Translations under genes and position numbers: made by a program
Part shown: in pieces, positions 1-8,639 of the stretch
Numbering within the stretch: the stretch's first letter is position 1
Layout of the letters: the number at the start of each line of letters is the position of its first letter
Source: G965267605 sp965267605
Lineage (GTDB): Bacteria; Bacteroidota; Bacteroidia; Flavobacteriales_E; Vicingaceae
Length of the DNA stretch: 64,000 nt
Direction: 5' to 3'
Assembly (NCBI GenBank): GCA_965267605.1
Contig: OZ254088.1
Coordinates: 2,480,001 to 2,544,000 of the forward strand
Notes under the pieces: generated by a model
What the model was told of the DNA's origin: nothing
Database searches by the model: none
Seen by the model: only the letters and a program-made list of their open reading frames with translations

Positions 1-1
1 A

Positions 2-559
2 CGCAAGACGATTCAGAATCTAGGTTCACAGGCTGTTCGTTTTATTGCCGGGAGAACCAATCGTGTGAGCCAGAACTACTACGCGGAGACCTTATTGAAA
101 ACAATTGCATTGGCTAGAAGAGGGCACGGCTCCACCTACGGTGGATCAATGGTAGTAAGGGAATTCTTGAAATCGAAAGGAATCAATACCGCTGGGTTTA
201 TCATGGCAGATGGAAGTGGACTATCCAGATTCAACAAGATTACCCCACGTCAGCTGGCAAGCTTGCTGACCGCCATGAGCAAAGACAGCGTTGCCTTTTA
301 CCCATACTTCAACTCACTGGCCATAACTGGCAAAGTAGGAACACTGCGAAAACTATGTATGGGTAAAGCCGGTGATGGAAAGATCCACGGCAAGAGCGGT
401 TACATGACCCTGGTTAGAAGCTACACCGGATACGTAGACGCACGAAACGGGAAACGTTATGCTTTCTGCATGATGTCTAACAACTATAACTACACAGCCG
501 TAGGTATGCGTGATCAGTTTGAAAAGATCATGAACTACATGGCTGAACTGGAAGAGTAG
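2..559 (+). CDS. dacB: D-alanyl-D-alanine carboxypeptidase/endopeptidase, PBP4 type (partial, 3' end)
   Basis: This is the C-terminal part of a family S13 penicillin-binding protein, which trims or cleaves peptidoglycan cross-links in the periplasm. The frame is open from the first bases of the window, so the gene starts upstream; the GTG at 65 is internal and not a start. Two of the three S13 active-site motifs are visible: SQN (bases 68-76, the SxN motif) and KSG (bases 392-400, the KTG equivalent). The stretch DGSGLSRFNKITPRQL is a strong S13 hallmark. The SxxK motif must lie outside the window. The stop codon directly abuts the convergent secA stop with no spacer. Family assignment is firm; the exact carboxypeptidase versus endopeptidase activity is not decided by the sequence. 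Confidence 0.9.
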   Translation, partial: RKTIQNLGSQAVRFIAGRTNRVSQNYYAETLLKTIALARRGHGSTYGGSMVVREFLKSKGINTAGFIMADGSGLSRFNKITPRQLASLLTAMSKDSVAFYPYFNSLAITGKVGTLRKLCMGKAGDGKIHGKSGYMTLVRSYTGYVDARNGKRYAFCMMSNNYNYTAVGMRDQFEKIMNYMAELEE

Positions 560-3500
560 TTACTTCCCGTGGCAGTGCTTGTACTTCTTACCACTTCCAC
601 AAGGACATGGCTCGTTACGACCCACCTTCTTTTCTACTCTAACTGGCTGCGCCTTCACTTTCTCCTGAACCGGCATTCCGCCTTCTTCCATTTGCGCTGG
701 CGCTCCGCCACCACCAGTAAAGGATGGCAGCTCATCACGCGTAGCAGTCACATTAGATGATTGCTGCTTCACGGGTTGACGTGCCTCCTGGATCTGATCA
801 GTTTCTTCAGCATTAGGCAATGACGCCTTCACAAGGAAAGCCACAGCTTCGCGGTTGATCTTCTCTACTACGTCCTTGAACAAGTTGAATGCTTCAAGCT
901 TGTAAATCAAAAGGGGATCTTTTTGCTCAAACCTTGCACCCTGAACACTTTGTTTCAGATCATCCATTTCCCGCAGATGCTCCATCCATGCAGCATCGAT
1001 CAGTGATAAGATCACACCCTTCTGGAAAGCCTTCACTACATCCTGCGCTTTAGAGTCATACGCATCCCGGAGATTCACCTGCACATCGATGGTCTTCATA
1101 CCATCAGTGAATGGAATCACAATGTTCTCAAAGTTACTGCCCTGATTTTCGAATACGTTCTCAATCACCGGGTAGGCAATTGCAGCAATTCTTTCAATCT
1201 TTCTCTCAAAGAAATCCATGGCTGCATTGAATATCACCTCGCCCAATTCTCCACCATTCATTGCATTGAATTCCTCTTCGCTAACAGGCACTTCAATGCT
1301 AAAGGTTCTGATCAACTCCAAATTCAAACCTTCGTAATCCTTCAATGCAACAGCATCGTTAGCAATAGACTCGCACACGTCATAGATCATGTTGGAGATA
1401 TCTACGCTCAGACGATCTCCCATCAGGGCATGTTTTCTTCTGGTGTAGATCACCTCTCTCTGAGAGTTCATTACATCATCGTACTCAAGCAGTCGCTTAC
1501 GAATACCAAAGTTGTTCTCTTCAACTTTCTTCTGTGCTCGCTCGATAGACTTGGTAATCATTGAATGCTGGATCACTTCACCCTCTTCCAGTCCCATTCT
1601 ATCCATCAGCTTAGCGATCCTCTCTGACCCAAACAGTCGCATCAGGTTGTCTTCCAGCGACACAAAGAACTGGGACGATCCTGGATCTCCCTGACGACCG
1701 GCACGACCTCTCAACTGTCTGTCTACACGTCTTGATTCATGCCTTTCCGTACCAATGATTGCCAAACCGCCTGCTTCCTTCACAGCATCGCTGATCTTGA
1801 TATCTGTACCACGACCTGCCATGTTGGTAGCGATGGTTACTGTACCGGCTTTACCAGCTTCAGCAACAACCTCCGCTTCCCGCTGGTGAAGTTTCGCATT
1901 CAGCACCTGGTGCTTGATGCCCTTCATTTTTAGCATACGGCTCAACAATTCCGAAATCTCTACTGAAGTGGTACCCACAAGAACGGGTCGCTCTGCTTCC
2001 ACCAATCCAACGATCTCATCAATAACAGCGTTGTACTTCTCCCGCTCAGTTTTGTAAACCTTGTCTTCGTAATCACCACGAACGATAGGTTTGTTGGTTG
2101 GGATCACCATCACATCCAGTTTGTAGATGTCCCATAATTCCTGTGCTTCTGTTTCCGCAGTACCCGTCATACCAGCAAGCTTGTGGTACATTCGGAAGTA
2201 GTTCTGAAGTGAAACCGTTGCATAAGTCTGTGTAGCAGATTCCACCTTCACATTCTCCTTCGCCTCAATGGCCTGGTGCAAACCGTCAGAGTAACGTCTA
2301 CCCTCCATGATACGACCAGTTTGCTCATCCACAATCTTCACCTTACCCTCCATGATAACGTAGTCTACATCAATCTCAAAAAGGGTATACGCTTTCAAAA
2401 GCTGGTTGATGGAGTGGATACGTTCCGCCTTTACCGTATAAGCCTGAAGGAATTGATCCTTCTCCGTAATCTTCTGCTCATCTCCTATCTCCTTCTTATC
2501 GATCGCATCAAGAGATGTTGAAATATCAGGAAGGATAAAGAAGTCTTTGTCGGCATCGCCTGAGATCAGATCAATACCCTTATCGGTAAGTTCGATTGAA
2601 TTGCTCTTCTCATCGATTGTAAAGTACAGCTCATCATCTACGATGTGCATGTTCTTCTCTTGTTCCTGTAGGTAGTAGTTCTCCGTTTTCTGAAGAACCG
2701 TTCTCATTCCCGGCTCAGAAAGGAACTTGATCAATGCTTTGTTCTTTGGAAGACCACGATACACACGGTAAAGGCTCAAGCCTCCATCCTCTTCACGTTG
2801 CTTCAACGCCTTCTTATCTCCTTCTGCTTCGTCAATTCCACCAAGGTGTTTCTTAGCGTCTGCCAGGACGGTGGTCAGCATTTTCTTTTGGGCAGTAACC
2901 AGCTTTTCGATCTTCGGCTTCAGCTCGTAGAACTCATGCTGATCACCCTTTGGTGTAGGACCGGCAATGATCAATGGCGTTCTCGCATCATCGATCAAAA
3001 CAGAATCCACCTCATCAATAATGGCATAGTTGTGCTTGCGCTGCACCAATTCACGCGGATCACGCGCCATGTTATCTCTCAGGTAGTCGAAGCCAAATTC
3101 GTTGTTGGTACCGTAAGTGATGTCTGCCAGGTACGCTTGTCTTCTATCCTCAGAATGTGGTTGATGCTTATCGATACAATCCACTGAAAGTCCGTGGAAT
3201 TGGAACAGTGGGCCCATCCACTCAGAATCCCTTCGTGCCAGGTAATCGTTCACTGTAATTACATGCACACCTCTTCCTGCCAGGGCATTCAAGTATACCG
3301 GAAGTGTGGCCACAAGTGTTTTACCCTCACCCGTTGCCATCTCAGCAATTTTACCCTTGTGCAAAGCAACACCACCTACAAGCTGTACATCATAGTGTAC
3401 CATGTTCCATGAAACCTCACCGCCCGCAGCCAGCCACTCTGGTTGATAGTAAGCTTTGTCGCCACGAATCTCAACGAAATCATTTGTTGCCGCGAGGTCT

Positions 3501-3919
3501 TTATCCATATCGCTAGCAGTGACTTCGATCTCCTGGCCTTCTGTAAATCTCCTGGCGGTTTCTTTTACTACCGCAAATGCTTCCGGAAGGATTTCTTCTA
3601 ACACTTCCTCTACCTGCTCATCGATCTTCTCTTCCAGTTTATCTATTTGGCGGTAGATCTCCTCTTTGGCCGTAGTTTCTACTTCAGAAGATCTTGCCTG
3701 ACTCTTAAGGTTGGCCACCTCAGTTGTTGAATCACTGATGTACTCGTTGATCCTGGTTCTGAAGCCTGCACTTAGTTCACGTAGTTGATCATTACTAAGC
3801 GCGGCATATTCCTGGTCATACTCCTTCGCCTCATCTACAAGGGGCATCACTTCTTTGATATCCCTATCTGATTTATCCCCTACCAGGTTCTTGAAAATCT
3901 TTGATACACCTCCTAACAT
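560..3919 (-). CDS. secA: Preprotein translocase ATPase SecA
   Basis: SecA is the motor ATPase that drives unfolded proteins through SecYEG. At 1,119 residues it is longer than the roughly 900 of E. coli, as is usual in Bacteroidota, which carry extra insertions. The Walker A motif GEGKT lies at residues 197-201, followed by the DEVD box (IIDEVDSVLIDDARTPL) and the helicase motifs TNMAGRGTDI and QLRGRAGRQGDPG. The C-terminus carries the zinc/SecB-binding motif with Cys1105, Cys1107, Cys1116 and His1117. The ATG start is well placed. A 157-base gap separates it from the upstream DUF2795 gene, so it is probably transcribed on its own. Confidence 0.98.
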   Translation of the reverse strand: MLGGVSKIFKNLVGDKSDRDIKEVMPLVDEAKEYDQEYAALSNDQLRELSAGFRTRINEYISDSTTEVANLKSQARSSEVETTAKEEIYRQIDKLEEKIDEQVEEVLEEILPEAFAVVKETARRFTEGQEIEVTASDMDKDLAATNDFVEIRGDKAYYQPEWLAAGGEVSWNMVHYDVQLVGGVALHKGKIAEMATGEGKTLVATLPVYLNALAGRGVHVITVNDYLARRDSEWMGPLFQFHGLSVDCIDKHQPHSEDRRQAYLADITYGTNNEFGFDYLRDNMARDPRELVQRKHNYAIIDEVDSVLIDDARTPLIIAGPTPKGDQHEFYELKPKIEKLVTAQKKMLTTVLADAKKHLGGIDEAEGDKKALKQREEDGGLSLYRVYRGLPKNKALIKFLSEPGMRTVLQKTENYYLQEQEKNMHIVDDELYFTIDEKSNSIELTDKGIDLISGDADKDFFILPDISTSLDAIDKKEIGDEQKITEKDQFLQAYTVKAERIHSINQLLKAYTLFEIDVDYVIMEGKVKIVDEQTGRIMEGRRYSDGLHQAIEAKENVKVESATQTYATVSLQNYFRMYHKLAGMTGTAETEAQELWDIYKLDVMVIPTNKPIVRGDYEDKVYKTEREKYNAVIDEIVGLVEAERPVLVGTTSVEISELLSRMLKMKGIKHQVLNAKLHQREAEVVAEAGKAGTVTIATNMAGRGTDIKISDAVKEAGGLAIIGTERHESRRVDRQLRGRAGRQGDPGSSQFFVSLEDNLMRLFGSERIAKLMDRMGLEEGEVIQHSMITKSIERAQKKVEENNFGIRKRLLEYDDVMNSQREVIYTRRKHALMGDRLSVDISNMIYDVCESIANDAVALKDYEGLNLELIRTFSIEVPVSEEEFNAMNGGELGEVIFNAAMDFFERKIERIAAIAYPVIENVFENQGSNFENIVIPFTDGMKTIDVQVNLRDAYDSKAQDVVKAFQKGVILSLIDAAWMEHLREMDDLKQSVQGARFEQKDPLLIYKLEAFNLFKDVVEKINREAVAFLVKASLPNAEETDQIQEARQPVKQQSSNVTATRDELPSFTGGGGAPAQMEEGGMPVQEKVKAQPVRVEKKVGRNEPCPCGSGKKYKHCHGK

Positions 3920-4054
3920 CTGTCTCTGCTATAATTGATAAAAGAGTTGATAAAAGTAGTAAAATACTACCCACGCTTCGCCCGAAAATCGTGCCATGGA
4001 GAAATTACTGACGATCTGTCAGTATAAACCCTAAATATGCGACAATGGTTCGGT

Positions 4055-4073
4055 CAGTCGAGGTTTTCGACTG
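4055..4073 (-). terminator. Hairpin just after the DUF2795 gene (weak)
   Basis: A 6-bp perfect stem (CAGTCG/CGACTG) with a 7-base loop starts a few bases after the stop codon of the minus-strand DUF2795 gene. ATGG/CCAT outside it could extend the stem across a bulge. There is no clear T-run, so this is only a candidate terminator or RNA-stabilising hairpin. Confidence 0.3.
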
Positions 4074-4076
4074 CCA

Positions 4077-4298
4077 TTAGTACTCGTCCTCGTTAAAGAA
4101 GAAATCTTCCTTGGTGGGGTAATCCGGCCAGATATCCTCAATGTTCTCAAACACCTCGGAGTCATCCTCAATTTCCTGAAGGTTCTCTACCACCTCTAAA
4201 GGCGCACACGTTCTGATGGCGAAATCAACCAATTCATCCTTGGTTGCTGGCCATGGCGCGTCTTCAAGGTATGATGCTAGTTCTAGTGTCCAATACAT
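4077..4298 (-). CDS. DUF2795 domain protein
   Basis: This is a 73-residue acidic protein of unknown function. The core SYLEDAPWPATKDELVDFA followed by RTCAPLEVVENLQEI matches the small DUF2795 proteins that are widely conserved in Bacteroidota, including their length and acidic C-terminal tail (ending NEDEY). No signal peptide or membrane segment is visible, so it is probably cytoplasmic. A near-perfect Bacteroidota promoter lies directly upstream, which implies independent and probably strong expression. The family's role is not established, and nothing in the neighbourhood reveals one. Confidence 0.88.
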   Translation of the reverse strand: MYWTLELASYLEDAPWPATKDELVDFAIRTCAPLEVVENLQEIEDDSEVFENIEDIWPDYPTKEDFFFNEDEY

Positions 4299-4320
4299 GT
4301 TTGTACCCCTTTATTTTCCG

Positions 4321-4351
4321 CAAAAATAGATTTTTTGCTGTATCACGCAAA
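4321..4351 (-). promoter_or_regulatory. Bacteroidota sigma promoter for the DUF2795 gene
   Basis: Read on the minus strand, a TTTG -33 element (4348-4351) is followed after exactly 19 bases by TATTTTTG (4321-4328), a full match to the TAnnTTTG -7 consensus. The ATG lies 22 bases further on, giving a short leader. It is one of the best promoter matches seen in the window. Confidence 0.8.
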
Positions 4352-4416
4352 TACCTATTAACGAGTGTTAATAAAAACTACGAAAAACCTGTTCTATTGC
4401 TTACTATACGGGCCGT

Positions 4417-4965
4417 TTACCCACGAGGTTGCCAGGGAATCTCTTTAGCGCCTACTTGCTTGCTTATCCAACGGGCAAATACAAACAATCCGTCAGACAG
4501 GCGATTGACATAAGCCAACACCAATTCATCTCCCTCCTCGCTTTCATATACGCGAACGATGGCCCTTTCAGCCCTTCTGCAAACGCATCTGGCAATATGA
4601 ATCATAGACACCACATCATGCCCTCCTGGAAGAACGAAAGACTTTAACGGCTCCAGCGATTCGTCCATACCATCTATCCAGGCCTCGATCTGATCAATAT
4701 CTGCCTGGCCTATGGTTGGCAATTCCATGTTGGAACCACCGGGCTGCTCCGCTAGTATAGAACCGATGGTGAATAAAGTGTTTTGAATAGAAATGATCTG
4801 CTCCAGGTGCTTCCTACACTCCGGTTGATAAGCAATAAGTCCCATATGAGAATTAAGCTCATCGATGGTACCATAAGCGTCAATACGTGCGTGGTCCTTC
4901 GACACCCGTTCACCCCCAATAAGTTGAGTAGTTCCAGAATCTCCTTTACGTGTGTAAACCTTCAT
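4417..4965 (-). CDS. Cob(I)yrinic acid a,c-diamide / cobalamin adenosyltransferase, PduO type
   Basis: This enzyme transfers the adenosyl group of ATP to cob(I)alamin, making the B12 coenzyme used by mutases and some reductases. The N-terminus MKVYTRKGDSGTTQLIGGE is the ATP-binding signature of the PduO-type family, followed by R(I)DAYGTIDELN. The late RCVCRRAERAIVRV and YVNRLSDGLFVFARW segments are also diagnostic. The length (182 residues) is typical. Its start overlaps the end of the upstream ABC ATPase gene by 20 bases, so it is the last gene of a coupled three-gene operon. There are no other B12 genes nearby, which suggests salvage or maturation rather than synthesis at this locus. Confidence 0.94.
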   Translation of the reverse strand: MKVYTRKGDSGTTQLIGGERVSKDHARIDAYGTIDELNSHMGLIAYQPECRKHLEQIISIQNTLFTIGSILAEQPGGSNMELPTIGQADIDQIEAWIDGMDESLEPLKSFVLPGGHDVVSMIHIARCVCRRAERAIVRVYESEEGDELVLAYVNRLSDGLFVFARWISKQVGAKEIPWQPRG

Positions 4966-5668
4966 GTGCTGCTTTCTGCGAATTCGTAGTATCAGATTCT
5001 ATTTGTCCATCACGTAGTCTTACAATGCGGTGCGCACGTTGTGCAATATCTTCCTCGTGTGTAACAAGAATCACCGTGTTGCCCTTGCGGTGGATATCAT
5101 CAAAGAGCGCCATGATCTCGTAAGATGTGGCTGTATCAAGGTTACCTGTTGGCTCATCTGCCAAAATGATAGAAGGATCATTAACCAGTGCTCTTGCTAC
5201 CGCTACCCTTTGCCGCTGACCACCGGAGAGTTCATTTGGTTTGTGCTCCATCCTGTCGCCCAAACCTACCTGATTCAACACCTCTGCGGCCCGTTCCAAT
5301 CTTTCCGCTTTAGAATATCCGGCATATACCAGCGGCAATGCCACATTCTGAAGTGCGGTCATTCTTGGCAACAGATTGAAGGTTTGAAACACGAACCCGA
5401 TCTCACGGTTACGCACTTCAGCCAATTCATCATCTGTCATCTTCGCTACGTCTGTTCCGTTCAGGATGTACTGTCCTGAAGTAGGAGTATCCAGGCAACC
5501 CAGGATATTCATCAACGTAGATTTTCCGGACCCAGACGGTCCCATCAAGGCAATGTACTCGTTGCGGTTAACTGAGAAACCCAATTCCTTCAACACCTTG
5601 ATCTCCTGCTTCCCCAACTGGAAATTCTTGACCAGGTAATTCACTTTTATGATTTCCTCTTGTGTCAT
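4946..5668 (-). CDS. ABC transporter ATP-binding protein, LolD/MacB-like
   Basis: This is a 240-residue ATPase subunit of the MacB/LolD/FtsE type, which powers mechanotransmission transporters or lipoprotein release. Walker A is GPSGSGKST, the Q-loop is FVFQTFNLLPRMTALQNV, the signature is LSGGQRQRVAVARAL, Walker B is ILADEPTGNLD, and the H-loop is VTHE. The FNLLPRMTALQNVALPL segment is typical of the LolD/MacB class. No permease is adjacent, so the partner is encoded elsewhere. The start codon overlaps the stop of the upstream methyltransferase (ATGA), which implies translational coupling. Confidence 0.93.
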   Translation of the reverse strand: MTQEEIIKVNYLVKNFQLGKQEIKVLKELGFSVNRNEYIALMGPSGSGKSTLMNILGCLDTPTSGQYILNGTDVAKMTDDELAEVRNREIGFVFQTFNLLPRMTALQNVALPLVYAGYSKAERLERAAEVLNQVGLGDRMEHKPNELSGGQRQRVAVARALVNDPSIILADEPTGNLDTATSYEIMALFDDIHRKGNTVILVTHEEDIAQRAHRIVRLRDGQIESDTTNSQKAAHEGLHT

Positions 5669-6459
5669 TTAAGCAATGATGTCTTGAGTTTAAAATGCTG
5701 TTTCGGCTGTTTATCCCTGAAGAACACCAACCCTAAGTTAAACAGATCGATAGTTAAATGAACCTGTGGATGTTCCTTTATTTCTTCCCAGGCCCTGGTC
5801 ATTTCCTTCGACCAGTAGATATCGTCAAAAACAAAAACAGTATCTGAGTGAACTTTGTTCAGGCAGGCGTTGAAGTAGTTAATTGTAGGTTCGTACTGGT
5901 GGTTACCATCAAAAAACACAAAGTCTACTTTGGTAAGGCTTTCCAGTATCCCTGGCAATAGATCTTCGAACGCACCTACATGTATATCTACATTGTCTAC
6001 TCCTATTTTATTCCAGTTCAGTTGAGCCACCTTGGCCGTTTGAGGACATCCTTCGATGGTAACCAGCCTTGCTGGTGACATTCCGCCACCAATGTAGGCT
6101 GAAGTGAGTCCCAGTGATGTACCAAGTTCAATGGCGTGCTCTACCTTCATATGCTTTACCAATCGAAAAAGGAACTGTGCCTCTGCTTTGCTCTTCAAAC
6201 TAGCTTTGGCTATGTCGCTGATCTTCCTTTGTTTCCCCATACCCGTTCTCGAACCAGCCCCCAGATCGGTCACTTCTATCATTTGGTCCGAAAGTTGAAG
6301 TATACCCCGTAGCGCTTCGATCTCATCAAATAGATAGTAGTACGAAGGCTTGATCACATCTTCAATTAGTTCAAACACAAACGGTGAATGAACATCGTGT
6401 TCGTTACCAGCGGCAAGCTGGTGTTTGACCTTTTGTTGAGCTGTATAGAGATGTGACAT
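5665..6459 (-). CDS. Class I SAM-dependent methyltransferase
   Basis: This is a 264-residue protein with a Rossmann-type SAM-binding core: HAIELGTSLGLTSAYIGG forms motif I, followed by an acidic end of strand 2 (VTIEGCPQTAKVAQ) and KVDFVFFDGNHQYEPT near motif IV. It resembles the small-molecule O-methyltransferase and Methyltransf_24 groups. The N-terminal NEHDVHSPFVFELI is a recurrent feature of a Bacteroidota family whose substrate is unknown. It is first in the operon with the ABC ATPase and the adenosyltransferase. Nothing in the context identifies the substrate. Confidence 0.88.
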   Translation of the reverse strand: MSHLYTAQQKVKHQLAAGNEHDVHSPFVFELIEDVIKPSYYYLFDEIEALRGILQLSDQMIEVTDLGAGSRTGMGKQRKISDIAKASLKSKAEAQFLFRLVKHMKVEHAIELGTSLGLTSAYIGGGMSPARLVTIEGCPQTAKVAQLNWNKIGVDNVDIHVGAFEDLLPGILESLTKVDFVFFDGNHQYEPTINYFNACLNKVHSDTVFVFDDIYWSKEMTRAWEEIKEHPQVHLTIDLFNLGLVFFRDKQPKQHFKLKTSLLK

Positions 6460-6527
6460 TGAAGGGTTGAAGATAGGAAGTTAGAAACTGCGAATTATGG
6501 GTTTCCCCTATTGTTGTTTTCAATACA

Positions 6528-6535
6528 TAACTTTG
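6528..6535 (+). promoter_or_regulatory. -7 element upstream of the isoaspartyl peptidase gene
   Basis: TAACTTTG fits the TAnnTTTG consensus and lies 39 bases before the ATG at 6575. No good TTTG -33 box at the normal spacing is visible. The element lies inside the in-frame upstream extension of the reading frame, which supports starting the gene at 6575 and not at 6497. Confidence 0.5.
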
Positions 6536-6574
6536 CCTTACCAACCGCGTAAAAAACAATATCATTCAAAGGTC

Positions 6575-7615
6575 ATGAATAAGCTCATTACAGGAATCGC
6601 GGTAACTACCATTCTGGTAGTTGGAATAGTTACTTTGTCATCTTTCGAGGAAGAAGAAAAAATGAAATACGCCATTGCAATTCACGGGGGTGCGGGATAC
6701 ATCACCAAAGAGAACATTTCAGAAGTTAAAGCAGAAGAATATCGCGGTAAACTGAACGAGGCGCTTGATGCGGGCGAAAAGGTGCTCAAAGAAGGTGGTA
6801 AAGCGATTGATGCGGTTACGGCTGCTATTCAAGTAATGGAAAACTCCCCATTGTTCAATGCAGGAAAAGGAGCTGTTTTCACTTATGATGAAAAAAATGA
6901 GCTGGATGCCAGCATCATGGACGGCAAAACAAAGAATGCCGGAGCGGTTGCGGGAGTAACCATGATAAAGAACCCTATACTAGGTGCGAAAGCCGTAATG
7001 GAGAAATCCAAACACGTAATGCTTACCGGAGATGGTGGCAATGATTTTGCCAAAAGTGTTGGACTGGAAATGGTATCACCTTCGTATTTCAAGATCGAGG
7101 AACGGTTGAAGCGAGTGAAAGAGATCAAAAAGGAAAAGAAGAAAGACATGGAACTGGATCATTCCAAAAGTTCAGGTAAGGCGTATGGGAATGACGACAA
7201 GTTTGGAACAGTAGGGTGTGTTGCCCTGGATCAAAATGGCAACCTGGCAGCTGGCACATCTACCGGAGGAATGACCAACAAGCGTTGGAACAGGATCGGT
7301 GACTCTCCAGTAATTGGCGCAGGTACTTATGCATCCAACCAGAGTTGTGCAATCTCGTGCACAGGGCATGGAGAATACTTCATTCGATCTGTTGCAGCAT
7401 ACGATGTTTGTGCACGTATGGAGCTGCAAGGCAAGAAGCTCAACGAGGCTGCACAGGAAACATTAGACAACATCAAAAAGCTTGGTGGAGAGGGTGGTCT
7501 TATCGGTTTGGATAACCATGGCAATTATAGCCTGATCTTTAACACTCCCGGTATGTTTAGGGGATATCGTAATGCCAATGGCAAGAGCGAAGTGGCTCTA
7601 TTCGGAAAGAAGTAA
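6575..7615 (+). CDS. iaaA: Isoaspartyl peptidase / L-asparaginase (Ntn hydrolase, family T2)
   Basis: This family removes isoaspartyl residues from dipeptides and hydrolyses asparagine; the precursor cleaves itself to expose a catalytic threonine. The chosen start gives 346 residues, beginning with a signal-like hydrophobic segment (MNKLITGIAVTTILVVG), so the enzyme is probably periplasmic. Diagnostic segments are AIHGGAG, then GTVGCVALD with nucleophile Thr212, then GTSTGGMTNKRWNRIGDSP, which binds substrate. A lysine-rich stretch lies before the cleavage site, as is usual for the flexible linker. The frame could extend upstream to 6497, but a -7 promoter element lies inside that extension. 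The gene is convergent with the T9SS cargo genes, 5 bases apart. Confidence 0.93.
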   Translation: MNKLITGIAVTTILVVGIVTLSSFEEEEKMKYAIAIHGGAGYITKENISEVKAEEYRGKLNEALDAGEKVLKEGGKAIDAVTAAIQVMENSPLFNAGKGAVFTYDEKNELDASIMDGKTKNAGAVAGVTMIKNPILGAKAVMEKSKHVMLTGDGGNDFAKSVGLEMVSPSYFKIEERLKRVKEIKKEKKKDMELDHSKSSGKAYGNDDKFGTVGCVALDQNGNLAAGTSTGGMTNKRWNRIGDSPVIGAGTYASNQSCAISCTGHGEYFIRSVAAYDVCARMELQGKKLNEAAQETLDNIKKLGGEGGLIGLDNHGNYSLIFNTPGMFRGYRNANGKSEVALFGKK

Positions 7616-7620
7616 GGAAT

Positions 7621-8604
7621 TTACTTGACCTTCAACTGTTTGAAGGTGTGTGCATCACTCACATTGTCTCTGATAATCACGAAGTAACTACCAGGTGCCA
7701 ATTGTGAGATATCCACCTGTTGACGATTAGCACCTTTCATATAGCTGTAATCCAGCGTCTGCACCTTTTTACCTTCTATCGATTGTATAACAATGCTCGC
7801 AGATCCTGCATGATCTGAATTGAGAATGAACTCTATGTTCTCTTTCGCTGGATTAGGCCAAACATTACTCATCACAAATTCATTCACCACAACTGAGATG
7901 ATGGGCGAATACGTGAACGCTCCGTTAAAATCAACCTGCTTCAGACGGTAATAGGTTACAGGAACGTAGGGTTGTTCGTCTACTTTACTGTAGTTAACTA
8001 CCACAGCGCTGTTCCCGGCACCTGTTGCGGTAGTAAACGTTGTAAACTCTGCGCCATTAACGCTCTTCTGCACCTCGAAATGACTATTGTTTACCTCCGT
8101 TTGGGTAATCCACTCCAGGAGTACAGATTTATTGTCTTGAAGTTCTCCGGTAAAGCTGAGCAGCTTAACAGGTAATCCAGCTGGAAAGAATTGAGGGCCA
8201 GAAATATTGCCATCAGATTTCCTCCAGAACGTAGAACCACAAATCTTTAATGTTTGGCTGCTACCACCACCAGATCCAGAGGTAGACCATCTGCCGTAAA
8301 CATAGACCTCAGAACCACATGGTAAATCAAGTTTAGCACCACCACCAAGGAAATGAAGGGTAGCACCTGCCTGAACCGTTAAGATCACAGGACTTCCAAC
8401 CAACGAAATGTTTGTGCTGATTGTAACACTGTCTCCTGCCTGAATGATAATGGTATCCCCAGCTTGCGGAACTCTTCCGCACGACCAAGTACCCGCGACT
8501 TCCCAATCGCCATCACCCGTTGATGTACATACAACGGCCTGTGCATTAAACGCACATATCAGCAAGAAACTGAATATCAGAATTCGTTTGACAAGCGGCA
8601 GCAT
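7621..8604 (-). CDS. Secreted protein with T9SS type A sorting domain
   Basis: This is a 327-residue exported protein. A signal peptide (MLPLVKRILIFSFLLICAFNAQA) is followed by a beta-rich region containing AGTWSCGRVPQAGDTIIIQ, which resembles the start of right-handed beta-helix or G8-like surface proteins. A fibronectin-like segment follows (LLEWITQTEVNNSHFEVQKS, then YYRLKQVDFNGAFTYSPI), then a C-terminal sorting domain (VWPNPAKENIEFIL to the end). The longer frame starts with TTG at 8625; the ATG at 8604 directly precedes the signal peptide and is preferred. It is a paralogue of the next two upstream genes. Function is unknown; it is predicted to be a surface-attached T9SS cargo. Confidence 0.85.
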   Translation of the reverse strand: MLPLVKRILIFSFLLICAFNAQAVVCTSTGDGDWEVAGTWSCGRVPQAGDTIIIQAGDSVTISTNISLVGSPVILTVQAGATLHFLGGGAKLDLPCGSEVYVYGRWSTSGSGGGSSQTLKICGSTFWRKSDGNISGPQFFPAGLPVKLLSFTGELQDNKSVLLEWITQTEVNNSHFEVQKSVNGAEFTTFTTATGAGNSAVVVNYSKVDEQPYVPVTYYRLKQVDFNGAFTYSPIISVVVNEFVMSNVWPNPAKENIEFILNSDHAGSASIVIQSIEGKKVQTLDYSYMKGANRQQVDISQLAPGSYFVIIRDNVSDAHTFKQLKVK

Positions 8605-8639
8605 GTAGATAGGTTGGTTTAGCAAACGTTCGCGTAAAA

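Noticed and set aside
2798..3187. A 129-codon open frame on the plus strand inside secA
   Set aside because: It is antisense to conserved SecA coding sequence with no recognisable protein features.
6497..6574. A longer N-terminus for the isoaspartyl peptidase
   Set aside because: A -7 promoter element lies inside it, and the signal peptide starts cleanly at 6575.
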